Source of the DNA: Armigeres subalbatus
Taxonomy: Eukaryota > Arthropoda > Insecta > Diptera > Culicidae
Assembly (NCBI RefSeq): GCF_024139115.2
Contig: NC_085141.1
Location: forward strand, 391,020,632 to 391,084,631
Direction: 5' to 3'
Length of the DNA stretch: 64,000 nucleotides
Part shown: one piece after another, positions 41,465 through 53,297 of the stretch
How the letters are laid out: each line of letters starts with the position of its first letter
How positions within the stretch are numbered: the first letter of the stretch is position 1
Translations under genes and position numbers: made by a program
The notes under the pieces: generated by a model
Told to the model about the DNA's origin: nothing
What the model saw: the letters and a program-made list of their open reading frames with translations, nothing else
Databases searched by the model: none

Positions 41465-44400
41465 TGTCTTAGAACAAAATGCAATCAAAATCATCGTCAC
41501 GGAAACATTGCCGCCCAATGCTAAAATCACTGTGTGTGGCCAAGCGGCAATCAGATGGCGGTAGTACGCAAACGTCAAACACAAGCAAAATCGATGGAAG
41601 CGCCATCGGTGGCCAATTGACTACTTACAAAAAATTAAATAAACCGTTAAAAAAGTGAACGATGTAACATGTATTGAGTGCGATGTCTGTTTCTCTGTGG
41701 TACAGTATTTCGCAGCCGATACTTGCTAAGAAAATGCTCAAAACGAAGGAAGAACCCAAATTGGTTGAAATAAATCAGAATCTTTCCTTGTCATAAAACG
41801 AGTCAGTACTATCCCAAGTTATTCCACTACTTGATTTTAACTAAACAGATACGTATTTCGACCGTAATACCGTTTTCAGTGTCTTGTACTTGACTCGTCT
41901 CTTACGTTAAACAAATCGTGAGTATTTTACATAAAAAATACCTTCAAAACCTTACTTAATTGATGCGGAATGGCTAACGGAATTCATACGGAATCGTGTG
42001 GCGGTTGAACGTCACACAATTGACATAAACTGCTGAGTGCTGATCGATAATTAACTGGCAAACCGTTTTAGTACCATCACATTTTTAGAGACCTAATTAG
42101 AGCACAATAATACTGATAAAAATGATAATTATTTCAACCTCACCAACCAGCGATTCACTGCACAAAAACCAATCGTAAATCGTTTGTAACACATTCGGTC
42201 AAACACGATTGTATCAACTGTTATTGTCACTCGATCGGCAGTTCAATGTGCTAGAAGGGTGGGGGAATCATGACGAACAAATTCGCTGCCACACAAAAAA
42301 AAACAGATAAAAAATAACCTGTATGTACATGATTAATTAAAATTTCATACGCTTGATGGCAAACAAATAATTAGTTGGAAATGTAAACGACCACTTCCGC
42401 AAAGCATAAATTATTGCCGGTTGGATAGCATCTACAAAAAATGCGTGTCAGGAATGATTGTGATCAGCAAATTTTCCCACATGAGCGTACTGGAATTCAA
42501 TCAATTGACGTTGAAGTTTGATTCAAATAATGTTCTCTCTGTGAAGTATGAGAGAGAGAAAAAATTCGAGATAAACTAATCATAACACAAACAATATGCT
42601 CCACCGATTAGCGATAAATTAAGTTTTGGCCTTTTGTAACCGCCAGCGATGAGGTGCCACCATGTGTACAATACTGTACATATGTGTGCGGCTTTGAAAA
42701 CTAATCAGATAATTGATTACCTGCATCGGGGGTTGGAATGGGTCGCTGCAACGAATAAAGTATTATTGGTAGGTTTAGCCGCTAGCTCATTTATTCGTTT
42801 GTGACCCCGTGTTGTGATTTAGATAAGATAATCGGTGTTATCTGTTTTGGAATCTCTCCCAGGGAAAACAGGGCAATTTATTTATTTTTTGTTCGGGGTG
42901 AACCACTGCGTCCAAAACATGGCAGTTAAGTCATTGATTCATTTGAATATATTTGATATATTTTAATCTTAAAGCCACCAATCTAAGCCAAAATAAACTA
43001 AAATTTGAAATGGCATTAACTTAGAAATTGATTCATGTAAAGATTCGCACGCATTGTTTGCTAATTCCAGCTGAACTACACCCTTGCCTTGAAACAAAAC
43101 TGAAGTCGTCTATTTCGGATAATACCGGCCGGGCATTAATTTCATTTAAGCATGTATACCGAACATGTCTTACTGCAATGCATAAAATCGACTGCAAGCT
43201 GTCTAGTTCTTATTGCCCACCAAAAGCCTACAGCCCCTTCCAAATACCTATATTGCACTACATCAATGCTGACTGGTTGGTCAGCATTGTGCTGTTTTTG
43301 CCAAAGGGGTATTAAAATAAATGCGCTCCCCAAAAAGTAAATAATTTCTATGAAGATTACTGAAAATCATGTATCCAAACCCTTATTAAAAATATCCAGT
43401 AAATTTGATTTGGCAGTTGGTCAAAAGCAATGGCGGGAATCGCAAGTCCTCGACTGTGTCCGAAACCTTATGCGTTGTCTAGGATCCAAAGTAGCAAACC
43501 ATTATTTTGTGAAAGAATGTTTTATTTCAATGAATATAAATGTTTTCAATCGGACTATTAGATTTTCGGCAGATCAGATCAAAAGGCAGATCAAAAGCTA
43601 ACATTTCGTTGTAATTGGTTTTTGTATAAGTGTTTAATAAGTTTGAATCCTTGTTCTGATTTCTTTTTTTATATTCATCAAGTGAATTCGGTCCAAATTC
43701 AAACGAAATAATTAAGATCCAACCTAATATTACATGAAATATGTTTGTCTGTTTCATGTCTCTTTTTATACCATTTAAATTATCGTATAACATTTTTTTA
43801 TTTACTTGATCAGGCTTAGATGGTTTTAGAACCATTTAATTTATTTTCCCTATTTCATTCCATGGCCCTTGTTGTGCTGCACATCGTTATAGTCAAGCAT
43901 CCCCGGCACACTTCATGTATGGAACGGGGGTCTATTTACAGGAGAAAACACGATGCATATTTCGTAGTCGGTCGCTCTAACCACACATCTTCTGCTGAGC
44001 GCGGTAGGGAATCGTCTGTCCCGGCTTTTTGTGCGGACTGCGGTCGGCTTCAGCGAAATGTTGCATGAAATTGAACTTAAACGATGTGCCAAACGAGAGA
44101 AGGCTCCAAACGTCTAGACTTCGCATCCCCACCCTGTACACGTACTGCAACAGAGATTAAAAATAAGGAATCCACTGGTGTGATGTTGCTGTTGTGGGTT
44201 TCAAAGAAACTGGTGCTACTATACGTAACTCAGCCAATATGTATCGGCAGCAGATTTAGGCATCACGCTCGTTATCCAAATTAATCCATGCGGAATCGTG
44301 ACGTGTCGATCCCGGGCACGTGTTCCCGCTGAGTGCACGTGAGAGTGTTTCGGGGATTCGCTGGGCGTGTCCTGGGATTCATTATAATTTACGAAACGCT

Positions 44401-45400
44401 GCCAAAAAATCAAATGCACTCACGTATAGTTGGATTGAAGCACGTGTCAGCATTAATCGTTTTATTATTTTTGCGAAGTTTTGTCCTTTTTTCAGGAAAA
44501 TTATTGGCATACTTTTGAGCGGGACATGTCGAACACCGGCGGCAGTGGTAGCAATAAAACAATGTGGCACAGAAGCGTGTGTTGCGGGAGAAAATATGAT
44601 GCTACGGTTATATTCAAAGCACGAATAAATTTGAAATAATGTCGCCATTGCGCCGTAGAACGACATGCAGCATCAACAGGGAAGAACTATACTCAAGCAA
44701 CATGGGGGTTAGAAGATTGCTCACCATTATGACATTGCCAACCGTTTCAAAGAGGGTGAACCAACAAGTGATAAATCACAACTGCATACCATAATGCCGA
44801 TGGATTAGGTGTTTTTTATTGGATAGACACTGAACAGAGCAAGTAGTCTCATTGATCGTGAAAATTTTAGTCAGAGCTGTTCAACCAACTTTATTGAGCT
44901 GTAATGAAAACAAAAATAGCGAGATAGATGCCATAATCAACCAAATTATGTATTTGATCAAACGACTGATGATCGCATTTAATTTGATTTAATGAATTTA
45001 ATAAATGAATCGCAATTCATTTAATAAATGATTCTTGATTACCAGTTTATGACATTCATTTCACTTATTTAGTACTTTAACTTAATATTAAGTTATTCGA
45101 TCCATTGATTGTTCTATTTTATTCTCTTAAGACGCGCTTCGAACGCTGCGCTGTCGTTTCAAACGTGGTTAGCCTGATTGTTACTCACTAGAAAAACTGG
45201 CATAAAAATTAAAACATTTTGCTGAAAATTCTCTATTTCTCTGTCGCCATTACAACCCAACAGGGATGTTGAAGGCCCACAATGTGTACAAAATGTTTGC
45301 AAGACCATACAAAGTTTACTAAATCAAGAAATTTTTGAGCCCCAGTGCCGAAAACATAAGCTATTGACCGTAAAAAAAACTCTCTAGCAGAGGCATTCCA
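41465..45400. other. No gene recognised
   Basis: About 4 kb of mostly AT-rich DNA. The only recognisable repeat is 41810-41925, an inverted relative of 26060-26170 (TGTCTTGTACTTGACTCGTC, CGTATTTCGACCG). A short ATGAATTTAATAAATGAAT duplication occurs at 44990-45030. Several 60-105 codon frames at 43-44.7 kb have no motif and no codon bias. Confidence 0.35.
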
Positions 45401-46277
45401 CGGAGGCATGCCAGTCGATCCTGAGCGACCATTTCGAAAATATCTGAAACTTTGCAGTTTTTCAATTTCATCTAAATCGTCATTTTTTGATATCAAATCT
45501 TCATATTGAGTCACGGCTAACTTTTCAAAAGGGTGTATGTGAAAATGGTTCAAAAATATTTAAAAAGCTGCACAGCAAAAACGGAATGTTCGATTGTTAT
45601 GATTTTTTCAGCAAAGTTAGACAACTAAATGATAGTTCTTAAGAAAATGTGCACAGTAAAAAAAAATTTTTTTTGCCTTCAAAAATATCATTTTTGTCAC
45701 AAAGTTATGACATTTCAAACATTTCACAATTTTCACATTTAGTAAAAAAAAATTTTTTCCGTGTAAGTTATTTCGAGAATTGCAGTTTGATGCAGATTTT
45801 ATTGTTAAGGGCTTTGCGTGATTTAAACAATTTTTTTTATGATATTTTGATTTAATTATTCATAGCATCTATAAGAAACTTAGACACGATCCAGTGTTGT
45901 GATCAAAAGTATTGATAATGTCATAATTTTCATTTTTGAAACCTGTTGATAATAAGAAACATATCAGAAATGTTATTTTTAAGACAAAAGCTGCAAAATC
46001 AAAGATTTATATACACGTATACGTCTATAGTTTACCTGCAAAAAATATACCTCTTAGAGAATAGACTTTATGATCGGGAGGAAACGGGTATCTTCAACAA
46101 CAACAAATACATGATAGGTACATACCATTACAATGCTCACGAAAAAGCAAATAAAATAACTACCACTAAGGTTGTTAAAGATCTTATGGTAATTTTTTTG
46201 TTCAGTAAAGCAAATGACACCAAACTAGTCAGTAAAAACTTAAAAGTGATTTTGTTTACTGGAATATAACGAACAAC

Positions 46278-48345
46278 ATGAGTAGCCGCTTTCTCAACTG
46301 TTGTAGGCCGTTTGATGGAAAGAAGTGTTCAAAAGAGTTACGAAATCTCATCGAAAGCACCATAGATAAACTGAAAGCGACTGGTTATGCTCCAATGTCC
46401 ACATTGAATACAAATTTACGCATTTGCACGTCCTGTCGTCTAAACGTTGACAAAAGAGCAATCTGTATATCATCGGTTGAGCAGAGCGCAGGAAGTTCGA
46501 AAACGACAACAACTGAGGAATTGCCAGATGTATCAAGTGCTGAGAGCCTTGCCACCGTACCATCAGCGAAATCTGTTTCAACAAATCAATCGGAAGATGA
46601 GTGTATCCAAAAGGTCAACATCGAACGCTTTAATGAAGTACGAACGCTAAAATGGAGTAAGATGGACTACGTTTATTACCCGGCGAAAAAATACCGTGAA
46701 ATAAACGAAGCTGTACGAAGAAACCTCTTCAAATTAGGACCTGATGATGTGGAAAACACCGACTACGATGAGGTAATTATAAATATGAAGGAAAGGTTCT
46801 CGAATGCAGCCACGACAAGAAAAGAAAAATTATTGATTTTGTCGATGCTGCCAAGTTCGTGGTCTATTCAGGATGCCATTGATGAGTTCAAAATCAATAG
46901 AAATACAGTAAAAGAGGCAAAACAATTGAAGAATAACTGTCTTTCAACCAAAAATACTAGGTCTAGTACTGCATGACAAGATGAGACAAAAGAAATATAG
47001 TTCAATATTTTGAAGATGATGAAGTAAGTCGAGCTATGCCTGGTCAAAAAGATTATGTATCAGTGAAAAAAAAATGGAAAGCGTCAAGCAATTCAAAAAC
47101 GATTAATGATGACGACTTTGAAAGAAGCGTACACATGTTTCAAGGAAATTCACGATAATATTAAAGTAGGTTTTTCTTCATTTGCAAGCCTTTGGCCAAG
47201 GCAACGCAAACTTCTTTCCAATTCAGGAACACATAATGTGTGTGTGTGCACAACCCATCTTATTTTACATAGTTTGAAAAGAATCAATTTAACAAAGGAT
47301 ATTAAAATGTTAACTGGTAGTCTTTTGTGTGAAAATACAACATCAAATTGTTATCTACGATCTTGTTCGGATTGTCCAGGTTCTTCATCATTGGAAAATA
47401 CTTTATTCGCTGAGTTTGAAGAAAAATATATTGATCAGTTATCATTTGAGCAATGGGTGACCACGGATAGGTGTGACCTAGAAACTATTGTAAAACCTGT
47501 AGATGAGTTTATGTCATATTTTTGCTTGAAATTAGAAAGTTTAATCCATCACGTTTTCATTAAAACAGAACAATCCTTATTTTTAAAATATACGAACAAT
47601 ACATTACGAAATGGTGAATTTTTAGTCATTTGTGATTTTTCTGAAAATTACAGCTTTGTATTGAAAGATGAAGTGCAGTCCCATCACTGGAACGTACAAC
47701 AAGCTACAATTCATCCATTCGTTATTTATTTTAATGGAAGTGCGGAAATTGAACACTTAAGTTTTATTATAATTTACGAAGATTTAAGACACGATTCAGT
47801 ATCCGTAAACTAGTTCATTGAAAAAATGATTAACTTTTTACGCGTTGATAAGAATAAAGTAGTCAAAAAGATATATTTCATATCTGATGGAGCAGCGTCG
47901 CAGTACAAAAATCGTAAGTATTTTTCGAGCCTATGTCAATTTAATTTCCGTACATTGAGGAATTGATGCAAAATGGCATTTTTTTGCTACGTCACATGGC
48001 AAAGGTCCTTGTGATGCTATTGGAGGAACAATAAAGCGCATGGCCACAAGAGCAAATTTAGCCAAAGAACGTGAGCATCCAATTAAAACTGCGAAAGAAC
48101 TTTTTGATTGGGCGAATCGTAGAAAAGAAAAAGATTTAACCAAATTATCATTTTGTTTTACTACTACTGAAGAGTACGAAATAAAGGCTTCAGAGCTCAG
48201 CGAGCAATATAATAATGCAAAAACGATCCAAGGAACCCAAAAATTTCACTGTTTCATTCCATTGTCGGAAAATAAAATTAAAGCAAAACTATACTCAAAC
48301 TGTGCTGATAATAATTCAGAAGTGTTCGGTATTGTAAAAATTTAA
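46278..48345 (+). pseudogene. DDE/D-type transposase, broken (Sola-like?)
   Basis: Three main segments. 46278-46976 has an N-terminal Cys-rich region (CRPF...C..C near residues 9-55) and a helical DNA-binding-like part (MLPSSWSIQDAI). 47106-47813 carries the core, including CTTHLILHSLKR, CSDCPGS, then VICDFSENYSF, QSHHWNVQQATIHPF and FIIIYEDLRHDS. 47825-48345 carries FISDGAASQYKNRK, WHFFATSHGKGPCDAIGG-type text in a shifted frame, and an LFDWANRRK tail. The Asp residues in CDFSENY and SDGAASQ, and one in PCDAIGG, are candidate catalytic ligands. An in-frame TAG at 47811, a frameshift in the poly-A run near 47070 and another near 47950 inactivate it. I recognise the protein family from cnidarian and insect homologues but am unsure of its superfamily name. 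Confidence 0.6.
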
Positions 48346-49124
48346 ATAAAAATAAATAAAAATAAGTGTTAATAAACTGTTTTCATGATATCATAACCCA
48401 TACCGAAATTCAAACCCAAAACTCTTAGAGTTTCTATAACAACATTGTGTAACTGCCACATTTAATTTAATAATTAGGATAATATGATAGATCGAGTAGA
48501 GAGACTCATCGATCATTCCCTGCAAAAAAATATTCTGGTGCTGATATTAAATGTCAAATCTAAGATTATTTTTGTAATCTGTTAATTCATTTTTATTTAT
48601 TTACCTACATATAATATTTATACATATAATATACACAATATCGATGAATACATAAATATGGAATATCATAAAAACAACTTGTTTAACTCACGCAATGCCC
48701 TTTACAATCAAATCAGCATCAAACTGCGATTCTTGAAAAAAAGAAAATACACGGATTTTTTTTTTTTGTTTACTTTGTGTGAAAATTGTGAAATGTTTGA
48801 AATGTCATAACTTTTTTGTTTATTAGTTTACCATCACCAAATTTTTATGGTAGATAGCTAATATAATGGACCGTTTTCCCTACGTTACGTTGGTTCCTAC
48901 GTTGGTAAAAAGATAGGGTTTTGAGATATTTGAGTTTTTGTGACAAAAATGATATTTTCTAAAGCAAAACATTTTTTTTTTACTTTGCACATTTTTTTAA
49001 GAATCACCATTCAGTTGTCTAACTTTGCTGAAAAAATCATAACAATCGAACATTCCGTTTTTGCTGTGCAGCTCTTTGAATATTTTTGAACCATTTTCAC
49101 ATACACCCTTTTGAAAAGTTAGTC

Positions 49125-49415
49125 TTCTTCTTATTGGCATTACATCCCCACACTGGGAAAGAGCCGCCTCGCAGCTTAGTGTTCATTAAGCACTTCCACA
49201 GTTATTAACTGCGAGGTTTCTAAGCCAAGTTACCATTTTTGCATTCGTATATCATGAGGCTAACACGATGATACTTTTATGCCCAGGGAAGTCGAAACCG
49301 AAAATTGCCTAGACCGGCACCGGGAATCGAACCCAGCCACCCTCAGCATGGTTTTACTTTGTAGAAGCGCGTCTTACCGCACGGCTAAGGAGGGCCCTTA
49401 GCCGTGCGGTAAGAG
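49125..49415 (-). mobile_element. Feilai-like SINE, copy 3, with snap-back 5' end
   Basis: Minus-strand copy with (GAA)n at 49125-49132 and B box complement GGGAATCGAACCC (49322-49334). The 12-bp duplication GAAAAGTTAGTC flanks it (49113-49124 and 49416-49427). Its 5' end is a hairpin: CTTACCGCACGGCTAAGG, then AGGGCCC, then TTAGCCGTGCGGTAAG. It sits in the right arm of the long-TIR transposon. Confidence 0.9.
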
Positions 49416-49670
49416 GAAAAGTTAGTCGTGACTCAATAAAAAGATTTGATATCGAAAAATGACGATTTAGATGAAATTGAAAAACTGTGCAAAGTTTCAA
49501 GTCAATAGAAAATCATGAATTAAAAATTTTGTTAAATTTTGATGCAGTTGCTTGGAATCGCTCATTCTAAAAAATGTCTTTACTCAAGAACTTGGTCATT
49601 TTTTAACGTGATGTAATAGTGTTCGGTACTTTTGGACACTTTTCAGAACCGTGAGATTTTTGACTAAATA

Positions 49671-50040
49671 CAGTCGACTCTCTACATCTCGATGTTCTAC
49701 ATCTCGATATCTCTCCCTATGTCGTTGGTTTACTCAGTCCCTTCAATCTACATACATTTGAGCTTTCTACATCTCGATAACCTCCCTATCTCGATATGTT
49801 CTGATCATATTTTGTTCAGGATTTACTCTCCTTATGTCGATATGTTCAAATATTTTGGCTACTAGACCATCTTTGGACAATAACAAACAAATAAACAACA
49901 AGAAACGACATTTGTTTTGTTGTCGATTTTCATAGCAACGAGCTTTTTTGAATCTAGTACCCATTACAATTTTCCTTCCATTCCTCGATCTCTCCCTATC
50001 TCGATGGTCCCTTCAATATCGAGATGTGGAGAGGCGACTG
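49671..50040. mobile_element. pogo-like MITE (370 bp)
   Basis: The ends are CAGTCGACTCTCTACATCTC and its partner GAGATGTGGAGAGGCGACTG, with TA on both sides (49669-49670, 50041-50042). A CAGT start with a TA target fits pogo/Tigger-type elements. The internal repeats CTACATCTCGAT and CCCTATCTCGAT are characteristic. No transposase. A degraded relative lies at 4515-4681. Confidence 0.8.
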
Positions 50041-50584
50041 TAGTTAGTATGTGGACATGTTGAGATGATTTCGGTTTAAAACCAGGCTGAATTCCAGAAC
50101 AATTTGGAGAACCTAGAACATGTGCATCAAACTTATTTGAATTCGCATGGACTCAAGGGACTTGTCTGGACATGATGAGTTGATTTCGATTGGATACCAG
50201 GCGTAGTTTACCTGCTAGACCAAATGATCTGGACTCCAGAACAATTTGAAGAAGCTAGAACATCTTCGTCAAAGTAATTTTGAATACACATAATACGCAA
50301 GGGCTCTAGGAACTTGTGTAGTCAATATGGTCATGTTGGGTTGATTTCGATTGAATACCAAGCGTAGTTCGGCTAGACCAAATGATCTTGATAGCAGAAC
50401 ATTTTGAAGAACCTAGAACATCTGCATTAAACTAATTTAGACTGTAAATGGGTCATTCCGCGCCAAGTGACCGAGAAAAGGTGAAAACTTGCAGGTGAAT
50501 ACTATGAATACCATCCAAAATAGGTGTATCTACTTACTTTGGGCCTACATTTTGAAAAAACATTTCTCGCTTAACTTTTCAAAA

Positions 50585-50703
50585 GGTCCTAAGTAACATT
50601 TTTTACATGAATTAATTTGAATAGCGCAATCAACAGAACAACATGAAAGATTTTGATTGCAGTACTCAAATTAATTCATGAAAAAAATGTTACTTAGGAC
50701 CTT
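50585..50703. mobile_element. Small palindromic element
   Basis: AGGTCCTAAGTAACATTTTT, with ATGAATTAATTTGA further in, forms arms of about 50 bp with AAATTAATTCATG and AAAATGTTACTTAGGACCTT. It lies inside another repeat containing GGGTCATTCCGCGCCAAGTG (50450 onward). Confidence 0.6.
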
Positions 50704-50709
50704 TAGCGA

Positions 50710-51770
50710 GGAGGAGTTTAGCGAGATTTGATCCGACCGTTTGAGCCGCCCTTCCGGCCAAACACTCCTCCCCATTTTTGAAGATTTTTTAAAACATGCC
50801 ATTTTCAATAATCGATATCTCCGCCCCTGATAAAGCTACAAAAAACGTTAGTACCAGTTTTCCGCTTGAAATTTCGTGAAGAATTTTAAAAAAAATTTCA
50901 GATGCCAATCAGTGTTGCCAACTACATTATTTTATAAAAAAAAATAAAAATAGCATTTTTCTCAAAATACGTATAATTTTTTTTTTGATTTCTCAGCGGA
51001 TTTGAGTTTATCAGGCAATTTCCTGTCAGAAACACTTATCGTTACAAAGTAAAATGAGCAGTTGCTGAGTTATGACGGTTTTAGTTAGGAATAATAGAAG
51101 GTTTTCATTCAGCATATCGTTCAATTCGTTTCTGTAAACAACTATGGTAATGTAGTTTTTTTAGTTTTATTCGAATAATTTACAAAAAAAAAAAAAAATT
51201 TTTGTAGCACATAATGCTTTTGGGGCCAGTGATGCCAGATTTCCACTGAATATGTTTTAATGGTTTAAAGGTATTTTTGCAATTCCTGATCATAATACCT
51301 GGTTTACAGTTCGTCTTTGATTGATAAAACGGCCTACTTTCCATCCCAACAAAATGGGTGATGTAATGACCATTATGCAACTCAAATGGGTTGCATAAAT
51401 TTCATTATATAGCACTCGTTTGGGTGCTGTAATGAAAAAACCCACAAAATACCTTTTGTGTCAACGCATTTTTTCATGTTCCTTACTAAGCGTTCTGAAC
51501 ACTGAAATTCGTCTGAAGATAATAAAATTTTGATAATTATGTCAGAACATAAATTTATAATCAATAAGGGGTGGCCCATAAACCACGATACATTTTCGAG
51601 CCCCATCTTCTTTAATTCCTTAGTACAGAGGTTCCCAAACTTTTTGGATATGCTAGGTGGGTCTAGCAGAATCCAATATTGTTTGCGACCCACAAGGTGC
51701 AAAATGAATTGATTTTTAGAAATTTAATAAAAAGTGAGTTATATTGAGCGAATCATAATAAATTACTTTA
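50710..51770. other. No gene recognised
   Basis: AT-rich with poly-A/T tracts (51180-51196). A 106-codon minus-strand frame (51702-51382) has no family motif. Confidence 0.35.
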
Positions 51771-51774
51771 TATT

Positions 51775-52085
51775 CCTTCATTGATTGGATTTGGATTGGT
51801 TTTAGATTGGATTTGGATTGAATTTCAAACGATTTGGATTAGTTTTGTATTGGATTGAATTTGGATAGGATTTGGATCAGCTTTGGATTGGATTAGATTT
51901 GGATCTGAATTGGATCAGATTTTGATTGAATTTAGATTGGATTAGATTTAGATTGAATTTGGATCTGACTTGAATTGGATTTGTATATGATTTGACTGGA
52001 TTCTGATTTGCTTTGGTTTCCATTTGGATTTCGAATAGATTTTTCAATTGAATTTATATTGTTTTTGGATTGGACATGGATTTTG
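51775..52085. repeat. Degenerate (TTGGAT)n repeat
   Basis: About 300 bp dominated by TTGGATTGGATTTGGATTGG-type words with a 6-bp core (TTGGAT) and scattered substitutions, plus-strand only. Confidence 0.8.
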
Positions 52086-52379
52086 ACGACCAGCACAGTT
52101 CAGCATTCATATTTTCACCTGTTTTGGATACCTATAGAAAGCTATTTACTTCTTAAAATTTGTTGTTCTTTAGTCATTCGTTTATTAGTATTCCAAATCT
52201 AATCATTACTTATAAGATACAAATCTAAAAGCTGGTATACTTTTTAGGCCAAAAAGAGACTCAAGTATGAATCAAGAGTTGTCTTTCGCGGCACATCAAT
52301 GATTATGAATGTATGTTCTGCATAATTGCACCGATTCTAGTTTGTTAGCCCATAGGCTTTTATTTTCCCGCATGTCTTA

Positions 52380-52515
52380 TGCACACCCATACATTCAAAC
52401 ATACACAAACAAGCAATCACAGATATCTTCTCAATTCGTCGAGAGAGTGATGAGTAACAATATAGGTCTCCTAGCCTTCTGACTATTTTGTTTTTGGAGC
52501 GAACATACAGCTGAT
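52380..52515. repeat. Dispersed (CA/CATA)n-containing repeat, copy 2
   Basis: Same ordered phrases as 25290-25510 and 59560-59760: CACACCCATACATTC, CTCAATTCGTCGAG and TTTTTGGAGCGAACATACAGC. Confidence 0.4.
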
Positions 52516-52568
52516 GAAATTAAGGAATCAGCTTTCCAGATTTCACAATAATCGAAGCGCCATCCGAT

Positions 52569-53297
52569 GTGCGATCAACTGCGGCTACGAAATTGTGTTC
52601 AATGTCACAACTCGTTAACAGCTGTTCCACGGATTGCTTTATCTTCTCCGCTGGAAACGATCCGTTAAGCCGAAGTTGTCCCAAGTTGTCGCACCTCGCT
52701 ATTAATGACGTTCTTCATCGAAGTCCCCAAGTCCAAGACGATTATGTCGGAATAAAATGTTCAGATAATGATGACGACGATTGTTTCAACGACATCAATG
52801 GTATTGAAAAATCAGATGACGATCTCAATTCGTTCTCATTTGGTAATATCTTAACCTATATTATATTGATTTTCTTAACCAATTGTTAAATTTAATTCAG
52901 ATTATATAAAAACGATTTTGGAGAAACTTTCAAACGAACCCGAAACATTGTTCGAATTCCAGCGGAAGGATGAAAACCGGTTTAGGGAACAACTTCAACT
53001 CGTTCAGGATGTTCTGAAAACTAGTGAACGGTGAAATCGCTCGATAAGAATAAAAGTAAGTATATAATCAAAAATTATCTGAAGCTGGTTCAATCGATAT
53101 TCAACGCTCTCCGGCCTGTTGGGGTGATATCGGAGGCGCTGAAGGGTCGTGACGTAATGTTGTTGACTAGACTTTTGCTATCTGAACTGAATAGACAGCA
53201 AAACCCTTTAACTTCGAATTTGCACGATGCAATTCTAAAACGAGTAGATGAGCGTCGACATCAAGAGATGAGATGGCTTCAAAGTAAAGAAAGGTAA
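52569..53297 (+). pseudogene. Possible hAT transposase remnant with a short intron
   Basis: A first segment with an acidic stretch (SDNDDDDCFNDINGIEKSDDDL) runs to a donor at 52842/52843. A 58-bp AT-rich intron ends CTAAATTTAATTCAG-like at 52900, and reading continues in frame (DYIKTILEKLSNEPETLF) to a TGA near 53032. A second segment (53046-53297) has YLKLVQSIFNALRPVGVISE and RVDERRHQEMRWL, like the helical region of hAT transposases, and ends at a possible donor AAAG|GTAATT. The stop between segments indicates decay, or an exon boundary I cannot resolve. A host gene is an alternative. Confidence 0.35.

Larger units (their letters stand above)
45440..49505 (+). mobile_element. Long-TIR DNA transposon with decayed transposase
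   Basis: The left arm (45440-45830) and right arm (about 48690-49500, including a SINE and a short extra segment) are inverted copies. Shared phrases include TTTGCTGAAAAAATCATAAC, CGAACATTCCGTTTTTGCTG, TCACATACACCCTTTTG, GAAATGTTTGAAATGTCATA and GGGCTTTGCGTGA/TCACGCAATGCCC. The arms are about 400 bp. The transposase gene (46278-48345) lies between them on the plus strand. The outermost bases and target duplication could not be fixed. Superfamily tentatively Sola-like. Confidence 0.65.
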
